From an uncultured Bacteroidales bacterium (GTDB lineage: Bacteria; Bacteroidota; Bacteroidia; Bacteroidales; Bacteroidaceae): a stretch of DNA of 64,000 bases. The stretch covers positions 9,195 through 73,194 of the forward strand of contig CALCYA010000109.1 of NCBI GenBank assembly GCA_937906165.1, given 5' to 3'. Position 1 is the first letter of the stretch; each line of letters opens with the position of its first letter. This document shows, piece by piece, positions 57,092 to 64,000 of the stretch. Below the pieces are notes generated by a model. That model saw only the letters and a program-made list of their open reading frames with translations, was not told the DNA's origin and ran no database searches. Position numbers and translations under genes: made by a program.

Positions 57092-58015
57092 TTATATTCC
57101 TCGTTTAACCCTCGCGACATCCACCCCTATCTGCAGTTTCAATGCCTGCACATTAGCAAAGACAAGTTCCCCACGCAAGCGGCGCACAAGTTCCACGGTG
57201 ATTCTCTTTCCGTAAATGTCACTGCTGAAATCAATTATATGTACCTCTATGGTACGCAACATATTATCCCCTATTGTGGGCTTTACCCCGATATTCATCA
57301 CACCCTTGTAACCCTCGCCGCCGAGCATGACATCAACCTCATAGACACCGTCCATAGGTAACATCTTCATATCATCTTCCAACTGTATGTTCGCCGTGGG
57401 GAAGCCCAATCCGCGTCCTATGCCGGCACCGCTTACCACACTGCCCGAAAGAGAGTATTTTCGTCCGAGCAGTTCTGTCGCCAAAGGGACATCACCGGCA
57501 GCCAATGCCTTGCGTACCACTGTAGAGCTCACCTTGCCTCCATTGAGCATGAATGGAGAGAGTTGTACCACCTCAACACCCATGCTCTTGCCGTATGAGA
57601 TATATTGCTCGACACACTCGCCCTCGCACGGCTTGCCGAAATGGTGGTCATACCCCACCCCAAGCAGTTTCACACCCAATGCATCAACAAGCACCTCGCG
57701 CATGAAACGCTCGGCACACATTGAGGCCATACAGGTATCAAAATCAAGCAACACCAGATCATCTACACCCATTTCCTCAAAAAGAGCCTCTTTCTCGCTG
57801 TTGAGTGTAAGCAGGAAAGGCTCGCACTCACCGTCGAACAGCAGGCGTGGATGACGCGCGAATGTCACCACTACAAGAGGCAGACGACGCTTGACCGCAG
57901 CCTCACGCAATTGGGCAATCATAGCCCTGTGTCCAAGATGCAACCCGTCAAAAGAGCCTATGGTTGCAGCGCAAGAGCGTTTTTTGAAATTTCTTATATC
58001 AGTTATTATTTCCAT
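57092..58015 (-). CDS. ribF: Bifunctional riboflavin kinase / FAD synthetase
   Basis: 307 aa from the ATG at 58015 (MEIITDIRNFKKRSC); an ATG four codons upstream would overlap the HAD gene by 8 bp and cannot be excluded. The N-terminal FAD synthetase half has GSFDGLHLGHRAMI, GYDHHFG and SSTVVRKAL. The C-terminal flavokinase half has GRGLGFPTANIQ, MDGVYEVDV and GVMNIGVKPTIG. It makes FMN and FAD from riboflavin and ATP. It is separated by 4 bp from the upstream HAD gene. Confidence 0.96.
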   Translation of the reverse strand: MEIITDIRNFKKRSCAATIGSFDGLHLGHRAMIAQLREAAVKRRLPLVVVTFARHPRLLFDGECEPFLLTLNSEKEALFEEMGVDDLVLLDFDTCMASMCAERFMREVLVDALGVKLLGVGYDHHFGKPCEGECVEQYISYGKSMGVEVVQLSPFMLNGGKVSSTVVRKALAAGDVPLATELLGRKYSLSGSVVSGAGIGRGLGFPTANIQLEDDMKMLPMDGVYEVDVMLGGEGYKGVMNIGVKPTIGDNMLRTIEVHIIDFSSDIYGKRITVELVRRLRGELVFANVQALKLQIGVDVARVKRGI

Positions 58016-58019
58016 CGGT

Positions 58020-58655
58020 TCAATCATTAATCAACGCGCCACTCCAAGGGGCATTGCGTTCCATAAGTACAGCCTCTATGCCAACACCCCTTGCGGCAGC
58101 ACAATTCTCGGCCGAGTCATCAAAGAAGAGACAATCCGAAGCATCGGCACCCTCGGCAGCAAGCAGATCAAGGAATATCTCAGGTTCAGGCTTGCGGCGG
58201 TGCATACGGTACGACAGATACAGAGCATCGAAGAACGCCTGCAGAGGCTCACCCATTGTAGCCTCAAATAGACGTTCGATAGCATCCCAATGACCATCGT
58301 TGGTATTGCTCAGCATTACAATGCGGTAACCCCTTGCGCGCAACTCGCGCAGACGGTGGAATTTGTATGGTGCATACTCGCCAAGCATCATATTCCACGC
58401 TTCGGCAATTCGGTTGCGCTGTGGAACAGCGCACTCCACTGCCGGCAACTGCGATGCAATGTATGAGAACATCTCCTCTGTAGTTATGTCACCGCGGTCA
58501 TAACGCATCATATATTCGTTTATTAGGCAGTTCCTCTCGGTTAGGATAGAGGCATCGGCCCCCATTGCTACCAAGGCCGCAAAGGAACGTTCCACATGCA
58601 AGTCAATGAGCACACCTCCAAGATCGAATATCAGTATCTTCTTATTCTCAAGCAT
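58020..58655 (-). CDS. HAD-superfamily phosphatase (YihX-like)
   Basis: 211 aa from the ATG at 58655 (MLENKKILIFDLGGVLIDLH); the open frame extends 32 codons further but crosses the intergenic A/T tract. HAD motif I is FDLGGVL (Asp11 with Gly in place of the second Asp, as in YihX-type sugar-phosphate phosphatases), motif II LSNTND, motif III Lys in RRKPEPEIF and motif IV FFDDSAEN. The likely role is dephosphorylation of a small phosphorylated metabolite, perhaps glucose-1-phosphate or FMN given ribF downstream (speculative). Confidence 0.88.
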   Translation of the reverse strand: MLENKKILIFDLGGVLIDLHVERSFAALVAMGADASILTERNCLINEYMMRYDRGDITTEEMFSYIASQLPAVECAVPQRNRIAEAWNMMLGEYAPYKFHRLRELRARGYRIVMLSNTNDGHWDAIERLFEATMGEPLQAFFDALYLSYRMHRRKPEPEIFLDLLAAEGADASDCLFFDDSAENCAAARGVGIEAVLMERNAPWSGALIND

Positions 58656-58713
58656 AGAGCAAATTTTTCTAACGCAAAAATAAGCAAAATTTCCTGCTTT
58701 ATGAAATTTTACA

Positions 58714-58721
58714 TACTTTTG
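58714..58721 (+). promoter_or_regulatory. Possible -7 element upstream of the ABC transporter genes
   Basis: TACTTTTG matches TAnnTTTG but no -33 partner is evident. The 248-bp divergent gap 58656-58903 also contains a minus-strand TATTTTTG (58682-58675) suited to the HAD gene. It also holds a short open plus-strand frame (about 58711-58823) that lacks a start codon. Confidence 0.35.
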
Positions 58722-58903
58722 CCTACATGTAAAGAATTTTGACGAGGACAAGAACTGCTATGACGACATAATCCCGAATGTAGGGGAGATAGTGGCGTAT
58801 CCGCTCCGCCTCAGCCCACGTTAACAATATTTAACTAACGGGGGGGTAAATTCCGAAGTAATTGTATCTTCGCTGCGTCTAATTAAGAAAAGAGAAAATA
58901 ACA

Positions 58904-59824
58904 ATGGATTTATTGAAAATTGAAAATGTTACCAAAAGGTTTGCCAACCACGTCGCTCTTGACGACGTGTCGCTCTCCATTCCCAAAGGCTCCATTTACG
59001 GACTGCTGGGACCCAACGGAGCCGGCAAGACCACACTGCTGAGAATCATAAACCGCATAACAGCCCCCGACGCAGGAAGGGTGCAGCTCGACGGCAAGGA
59101 GATAACACAGGACGATGTGCGCCTCATAGGATACATGCCCGAGGAACGCGGACTCTACAAGAAGATGAAGGTGGGCGAACAGGCGATATTCTTTGCACGC
59201 CTCAAAGGGATGTCCCACAAGGATGCTACTGCCAAGCTAAAGGAGTGGTTCGGCAAGTTCGGTATCGAAGAGTGGTGGAACAAGGAGGTGGGCGACCTCT
59301 CGAAAGGCATGGCACAGAAAGTGCAGTTCATCACCACCGTGCTGCACGAGCCCAAGCTGCTCATCTTTGACGAGCCATTCTCGGGATTCGACCCCATCAA
59401 TGCCAACCTGTTGAAGAGCGAGATTCTTGCCCTGCGCGACAAGGGAGCCACAATAATATTCTCTACCCACAACATGTCATCGGTTGAGGAGGTATGCGAC
59501 CATATAACCCTTATTGACAAGGCCAAGAACATACTCTCGGGCAATGTAGACGACATACGCCACAAGCACGGTGCCAACATTTTCGGCATAGACTACCGCG
59601 GAAGCGAGGAAGCGCTGTTGGATGCCTTGAACGGTGTATGCGAGATAATGGAGTCGAAGCCATCACCCGCAGGGTTCAACAAGATGAAGATACACATTGC
59701 CACCGACGACCAGGTGCGCGACGTCATAGCGAAAGCCAACGAGAGCGTCGAGATACGTTCGTTCAGCGAGATGATACCATCCATGAACGACATATTCATC
59801 CGCGCCGTAAACGGAAATCTTTAA
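58904..59824 (+). CDS. ABC transporter ATP-binding protein (NatA-like)
   Basis: 306 aa. Walker A GPNGAGKTT (about 36-44), Q/stalk region IGYMPEERGLYKKM, a modified signature DLSKGMAQK typical of the NatA/DrrA-type ABC-2 exporters, Walker B LLIFDEPFSGFDP and switch STHNMSS. The C-terminal about 80 residues form the usual accessory domain. It should pair with the permease gene at 60248, although a 420-bp repeat cluster lies between them. Confidence 0.96.
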   Translation: MDLLKIENVTKRFANHVALDDVSLSIPKGSIYGLLGPNGAGKTTLLRIINRITAPDAGRVQLDGKEITQDDVRLIGYMPEERGLYKKMKVGEQAIFFARLKGMSHKDATAKLKEWFGKFGIEEWWNKEVGDLSKGMAQKVQFITTVLHEPKLLIFDEPFSGFDPINANLLKSEILALRDKGATIIFSTHNMSSVEEVCDHITLIDKAKNILSGNVDDIRHKHGANIFGIDYRGSEEALLDALNGVCEIMESKPSPAGFNKMKIHIATDDQVRDVIAKANESVEIRSFSEMIPSMNDIFIRAVNGNL

Positions 59825-59861
59825 AACGAGAGCTCAAATAGACCGATTATTGCATTGACTA

Positions 59862-60155
59862 TGTCATCCCGATACGAAGTGAGGGATCTCATGAAACCGC
59901 GAACCTGTCATCCCGGGCGAGCGTAGCGACGAGGGATCTCAAGCAATACTAATACAGAGATTTTTTCGGGCAAATCCCTCAACAACACGTCTCACATACG
60001 TTCGAAATGACAAAACTACAGGACCTGTCATGCTGGAACGCAGTGAAGCATCTCAAAAACATGCCAGCAATGTCATTCCGAGCGAGCGTAAGCGACGAGG
60101 AATCTCAAAAAGACGCGAAATTCGAGATATCTCCTCATTGCAATCGTCGAGATGA
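59862..60155. repeat. Cluster of TGTCAT…GGGATCTC-type intergenic repeats
   Basis: The 423-bp gap 59825-60247 is filled by units starting TGTCATcCCG and ending GGGATCTC/GCATCTC/GGAATCTC (59862, 59906-59940, 60026-60054, 60071-60106). Inverted-type units end in TCGAAATGACA (to 60011) and TCGAGATGACA (60123-60155). The core CGAGCG-AGCGACGAGG recurs. No coding sequence. Confidence 0.85.
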
Positions 60156-60247
60156 CACTACACACTGATTTACAATATCGGTAATATCATAATGAGCCCA
60201 AATGAAATGAAGTTAATTTATATCACAAAACATACAGTTTCTGAATT

Positions 60248-61582
60248 ATGAACAAGATAGGAATAATCATTGGAAGAGAGTTCAACGAGCGTGTGCGCAA
60301 AAAATCATTCATCATCACCACCCTGCTGACCCCGTTGCTGATGATTGGTCTTATGGTGGCACCGATGTTGCTGACACAATACACAGGTAGTGAACAGAAA
60401 TGCATAGCCGTTGTCGACGACAGCAAACTCATAGGGCAGCACCTGCAAAGCAACGATGAGATACTCTTTGAACAGACACCGCTGACCATTGAACTTGCAC
60501 GCATCGAGTACAGCGACCGCTTTGCCATACTGCACATAGGCAAGAGCATAATGGAGAATCCGGGCGATGTAAGGCTCTACACAAACTCCACAGCATCGAT
60601 TACCCTTGAGATGAACATTGCCTCACAACTCGAAAACGTAATCGAGGAGATAAAATTGCAGAGGCTCAACATCGAGGACCTGCCATCAATCCTGGCAAGC
60701 ATAAAGACAAACATCAACCTGCAGTCATATTCCAACGGCACACCGGCTGACAGCGAGAGCGAGAGCAGCACAGGCGAAAAGGCCAACTCATCTATTGTTG
60801 CCACCGTGATTGCCTACGTCTTGAGTTTCTTGCTTTATATGTTCATCCTCATATACGGAGTGATGGTAATGCAATCAGTGATAGAAGAGAAGAACAGCCG
60901 CGTACTCGAGGTCATGGTATCTACAGTACGCCCGCTTGATATGATGCTCGGGAAGATTCTTGGCGTAGCCAGTGTCGCGCTGTTGCAGATAGCCATCTGG
61001 ATTGCACTCATAATGGGAGTAGGTTATTTTGTGATGCCCGAGCTTATCCCCGACGAGATGTCAATGGCCGTTGCCATGTTGCAACAGGGCGCATCACCCG
61101 AGAGTCTTGGAACAGACACAAACATGGGACTTCTGCAGGCCATAGCAACACTAACCGACATGGGCTATCTTATGAAGATTGTCGGTTCCTTGCTTTTATT
61201 CATGGTAGGCGGTTTCCTGCTTTACGCAGCACTCTTTGCAGCAATAGGCTCTGCTGTGGACAACCCGCAGGATGCACAGCAGTTGCAGACACCCGTCACC
61301 ATCCCCATCATACTCAGCCTTTTCGTGATGCTGTCTGTAATCAACGACCCCACATCGGAACTGGCATTCTGGTTCTCGATGATACCGCTCACATCGCCCA
61401 TTGTGATGATGGCACGCATCCCGTACGATATCCCGGGTTGGGAGATTGCACTATCATTGGGAATACTGATAGCAACATTCATTATAGTGGTGTGGTTCGC
61501 CGGCAAGATATACCGCGTTGGAATTCTCATGCACGGCAAGAAACCATCGATAAAGGAATTGTGGAAGTGGATGAAGTACTGA
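60248..61582 (+). CDS. ABC-2 type transporter permease (NatB-like)
   Basis: 444 aa. The layout is that of NatB/YhaP: an N-terminal TM (SFIITTLLTPLLMIGLMVAP), an extracytoplasmic loop of about 150 residues, then five or six TM segments beginning about residue 180 (VIAYVLSFLLYMFILIYGVM). The conserved EEKNSRVLEVMVSTVRPLDMM coupling segment follows TM2. It works with the upstream ATPase to export an unknown substrate (Na+ or lipophilic compounds in characterised relatives). Followed by a strong terminator. Confidence 0.92.
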   Translation: MNKIGIIIGREFNERVRKKSFIITTLLTPLLMIGLMVAPMLLTQYTGSEQKCIAVVDDSKLIGQHLQSNDEILFEQTPLTIELARIEYSDRFAILHIGKSIMENPGDVRLYTNSTASITLEMNIASQLENVIEEIKLQRLNIEDLPSILASIKTNINLQSYSNGTPADSESESSTGEKANSSIVATVIAYVLSFLLYMFILIYGVMVMQSVIEEKNSRVLEVMVSTVRPLDMMLGKILGVASVALLQIAIWIALIMGVGYFVMPELIPDEMSMAVAMLQQGASPESLGTDTNMGLLQAIATLTDMGYLMKIVGSLLLFMVGGFLLYAALFAAIGSAVDNPQDAQQLQTPVTIPIILSLFVMLSVINDPTSELAFWFSMIPLTSPIVMMARIPYDIPGWEIALSLGILIATFIIVVWFAGKIYRVGILMHGKKPSIKELWKWMKY

Positions 61583-61591
61583 TTACAACAT

Positions 61592-61622
61592 AACGAAGAG
61601 GGGGGCAAGCCCCCTCTTCGTT
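61592..61622 (+). terminator. Intrinsic terminator after the ABC permease
   Basis: AACGAAGAGGGGG (61592-61604) pairs with CCCCCTCTTCGTT (61610-61622), a 13-bp stem with a five-base loop, followed by TT-rich sequence. Confidence 0.9.
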
Positions 61623-61694
61623 GTTTAAATATGCCATTTCGTTGTACAATAGCAAAAAAAAAGTGCAAAAAATAATAAAAACCCATTTTTTTCA

Positions 61695-61702
61695 TATATT
61701 TG
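61695..61702 (+). promoter_or_regulatory. Putative -7 element for the 61816 gene
   Basis: TATATTTG matches TAnnTTTG. No TTTG is seen at -33. The leader is about 105 nt and contains a degenerate A-rich stretch just before the ATG. Confidence 0.45.
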
Positions 61703-61815
61703 CAATCAAAGATTGCGGGTCTGGGCCATTGTGCAAAGAAACAAACCGATGATACCGCATACAACAACGCTAATTTTTAAATCCACTTAATACTAATCAC
61801 AAAAAAAAGAAGCGT

Positions 61816-63951
61816 ATGAAAAAATTTACTCTTTTCATCATGATGCTTGTCATGTGTGCTACAACAACATTCGCACAGACAGCAATCGAAGCGCCCGAAG
61901 ACGTTAAGCCGGGCAAGATTTATTGGTTCAAGAATTGCTGGCTATCGGGATACGAAGGGTACTCAGCAACCCTTGCCTATAATGCAGATAAAGGCATGAT
62001 CTGGTGTTCTTCACAAATAGGTGTAGCGGAAGATCCAACAGACCCCATCCAGCAGTATGCATTTGTAGAGTATGAAGGCAATCTCTACATGTATTCATTA
62101 GGTGCAGACAAATTCGTATCATACAAGAATGATGGTGCATACGTTAGAGATATACCTATGTCGTTTGTAACAATATCTGAAAGCACTTTCGGAGATGTTA
62201 ACTATCCTTGGTGCATGGCATTTGACGGCGACAAGCTCATTGGCATGTACTTTGTTGACGGCTACGAATACAGCGGTTACCTCTTTTGTTCAGGCAGCAA
62301 CACAGCAAACAACATTTATTCATGGCAGATTTACGAGGTAGGTGACCTTGCAAATGCAGATGAGCTGACATCACGCCTGGCTACAGCCATGACAGAGGGC
62401 AAGAAGCTCCAGGCAGAGGCTGCCGACAACCTGATGTATAAGGTTGAGGAGGCTGAAGAGTTCCTCAGCGACATCAACTACACATCAGACGGTGGTGGTC
62501 AGATTCAGTTGCAGGTTGCTGACGATGCTGCAGGCAACTATATCTGGTGTAACGAGCCCGAGTTGAGCGAGGGTCCTATCGAGCAACTTATTGACGGTGT
62601 TGTTGAAGACGGTAACTTCTTCCACTCACGTTGGAATGGTCCTGTAGAGTCTGTTCACTGGTTGCAGGTTGACCTTGAGACAAGCATACAGAACTTCTCA
62701 TTCACATATTACACCCGTTCACCCAATATTGCCAATGACTTCCCCGATGCAATCGAGGTTCAGGGCAGCAATAACGGCAACACATTCGAGACAATAGCTG
62801 TTCTTGACAACGACCTTCCACAGCAGAGCAACAAGAGATATGATTCAGGCAACATATATGCTGACAAGGCATACAAGCACCTGCGTTTCGTTATTACAGC
62901 AGAGCGCACATACTTCCATATGTCTGAATTCATACTAAATGAAGCTGCATACGTGACTGTTGATGAAGCTTACCAGCCTTACATCAAGTACATCAATGAG
63001 TTGGCAAATGTAACTGTTGCAGCAAGAGAGTTCTGGGAGGCCAATATGGATGGTACAGCAGCTACTGACGAATACAATTCATACATTGAACAGATTGATG
63101 AGTTTATGAACCTTGTAAAGGGCCTTATAAGCGGTGAGCCCGATGATAAGACCAAGGAGTACATTGCATACCTTGAGGAGGAGATTCTTTCACTCAAGGG
63201 TGTCGGCTACCCGGGCGAGGCACCACGTGCAGCATACCAGGCTCTCATTGATGCAGCCAAGGCTAACCCCACAACACAGGCCCGCCTTGACCTTCAGGAA
63301 GCTTTGAAAGACTACATCAAGGCTGATGACATCATTCTCCCGACCGGTGGCGAGAAGTACACACTCACATTCATCACATACAACGGCCGCAGAAACTTCC
63401 TCAACTATGAGGTATTTGAGGAAGATGCTACATATGCACTCTCAATGGTAAATGACACTCTCACAACACAAGGCCTTGCATACCCGGAGACAGCTGTATT
63501 CACCTGCGTTGACAACGAAGACGGCACATTCGACTTCATGACAGCCGACGGTAAGTATCTTACAACTCCTAACGGAGAATCCGGCAGCGCAACAGGTATC
63601 GGCGAGTATCCTACATGCTTCACAATCGTAAAGATGTATCCTAACGGCAAGTGCGAGTTGGACGTTACATATGACGACCTCTTCGGTCTTGCAGCTCTCA
63701 ACAACGGCGGTACATACATGGCTCCTAACAGCTCTGCTACATATTTCTACACAGGTGAATTGCCACACTTCATGGCTTCATGGACATCGGCTATGGCTAT
63801 CGAAGTTTGGACTCCCGGTGATGATACAGGCATCGAGAATGTAGGTATTGAAACTGTTGTAAAGGGTATCTACGACCTCCAGGGTCGCAAGGTAGAGAAC
63901 CCATCAACAGGCATCTACATTGTAAATGGTAAAAAGGTACTTGTAAAGTAA
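61816..63951 (+). CDS. Secreted protein with discoidin-like domain and Bacteroidales C-terminal sorting-like motif
   Basis: 711 aa. Signal peptide about 1-20 (…ATTTFAQ). The N-terminal beta-rich region (about 25-190) has two Tyr/Trp-rich repeats. An F5/8 type C (discoidin)-like domain lies at about 245-375: IEQLIDGVVEDGNFFHSRWN… to KHLRFVITAERTYFHMSEF. A helical segment follows (about 380-500, EEAEEF/EYIAYLEEEI-type), then another beta-rich region. The end reads GIYDLQGRKV then GIYIVNGKKVLVK, the same kind of C-terminus as the 39125 gene. It is probably a cell-surface or exported glycan- or mucin-binding protein. No catalytic domain is recognised. Its stop lies 49 bp before the window edge. 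Confidence 0.72.
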   Translation: MKKFTLFIMMLVMCATTTFAQTAIEAPEDVKPGKIYWFKNCWLSGYEGYSATLAYNADKGMIWCSSQIGVAEDPTDPIQQYAFVEYEGNLYMYSLGADKFVSYKNDGAYVRDIPMSFVTISESTFGDVNYPWCMAFDGDKLIGMYFVDGYEYSGYLFCSGSNTANNIYSWQIYEVGDLANADELTSRLATAMTEGKKLQAEAADNLMYKVEEAEEFLSDINYTSDGGGQIQLQVADDAAGNYIWCNEPELSEGPIEQLIDGVVEDGNFFHSRWNGPVESVHWLQVDLETSIQNFSFTYYTRSPNIANDFPDAIEVQGSNNGNTFETIAVLDNDLPQQSNKRYDSGNIYADKAYKHLRFVITAERTYFHMSEFILNEAAYVTVDEAYQPYIKYINELANVTVAAREFWEANMDGTAATDEYNSYIEQIDEFMNLVKGLISGEPDDKTKEYIAYLEEEILSLKGVGYPGEAPRAAYQALIDAAKANPTTQARLDLQEALKDYIKADDIILPTGGEKYTLTFITYNGRRNFLNYEVFEEDATYALSMVNDTLTTQGLAYPETAVFTCVDNEDGTFDFMTADGKYLTTPNGESGSATGIGEYPTCFTIVKMYPNGKCELDVTYDDLFGLAALNNGGTYMAPNSSATYFYTGELPHFMASWTSAMAIEVWTPGDDTGIENVGIETVVKGIYDLQGRKVENPSTGIYIVNGKKVLVK

Positions 63952-64000
63952 CTTTTTACTATCGGTGAGCCTTTTAGCGATTGGTCACGCGAAGGATGGA

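Noticed and set aside
59862..60155. Possible CRISPR array because of repeated units
   Set aside because: Units are degenerate, occur in both orientations, lack uniform spacers, and there are no cas genes.
1..64000. tRNA, rRNA or riboswitch genes
   Set aside because: No cloverleaf-like stretch or rRNA-like sequence was seen in any intergenic gap, and no recognisable riboswitch core precedes ribF, coaD or the other cofactor-related genes. A profile search could still reveal weak candidates.

Overview
The window comes from the chromosome of a member of the Bacteroidales, most likely a gut Bacteroidaceae or Prevotellaceae species. Evidence: a SusC/SusD pair, GH92/GH130/GH5 mannan enzymes, lipoproteins with Bacteroidota lipoboxes, ATP-type PEP carboxykinase, a coaD-parE pair, proteins ending in 'YDLQGRKV...GIYIVNGKKVLVK'-type C-termini, and repeated promoter elements of the Bacteroidota form TTTG / TAnnTTTG. 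Starts are rarely preceded by strong Shine-Dalgarno sequences, as expected for this phylum. I see no rRNA, tRNA, CRISPR array, IS element or prophage.

Layout. 1-7.6 kb (minus): an operon FAS1-lipoprotein -> SusC -> SusD; SusD runs off the left edge. 7.9-13.2 kb (minus): SlyD-type FKBP, chorismate synthase, a large polytopic membrane protein and a PD40/beta-propeller lipoprotein carrying a CxxCH haem motif. 13.4-27.4 kb (plus): a mannose-glycan locus with a GH5 mannanase-like lipoprotein, ROK kinase, two GH92 alpha-mannosidases, a three-gene RND efflux pump and a GH130 phosphorylase. 27.5-31.7 kb: upp (minus), pckA, a 50-aa YqaE/Pmp3 protein and a THUMP-like methyltransferase. 31.8-38 kb (minus): CaCA antiporter, GNAT protein, parE, coaD and S41 protease. 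38-41.6 kb: a gene-poor island with palindromic repeats, a 54-aa small ORF, one secreted discoidin-like protein and an apparently orphaned promoter with four CGGGACA boxes. 41.6-49.2 kb: DUF3109 protein and gpmI (minus), then a Nudix hydrolase, a 997-aa TPR protein and a beta-barrel protein (plus). 49.5-55.8 kb (plus): tightly packed topA-aroK-speA-argB and a YgjP-type metallopeptidase. 56.2-58.7 kb (minus): HAD phosphatase, ribF and CPBP protease, with 4-bp gaps. 58.9-61.6 kb (plus): a NatA/NatB-like ABC exporter split by a 420-bp repeat cluster. 61.8-64 kb (plus): a second secreted discoidin-like protein.

How it works together. Much of the window is core metabolism and DNA topology. The accessory parts are the SusCD/FAS1 locus (uptake of an unknown ligand at the outer membrane), the neighbouring CxxCH lipoprotein and membrane protein, and the mannan/N-glycan locus, in which surface or periplasmic enzymes trim beta- and alpha-mannosides while cytoplasmic GH130 and ROK enzymes process the products. 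No single obviously new defence or biosynthetic system stands out. The least explained parts are the CxxCH-lipoprotein/membrane-protein pair, the TPR/beta-barrel pair, the 54-aa ORF and the intergenic repeat families.
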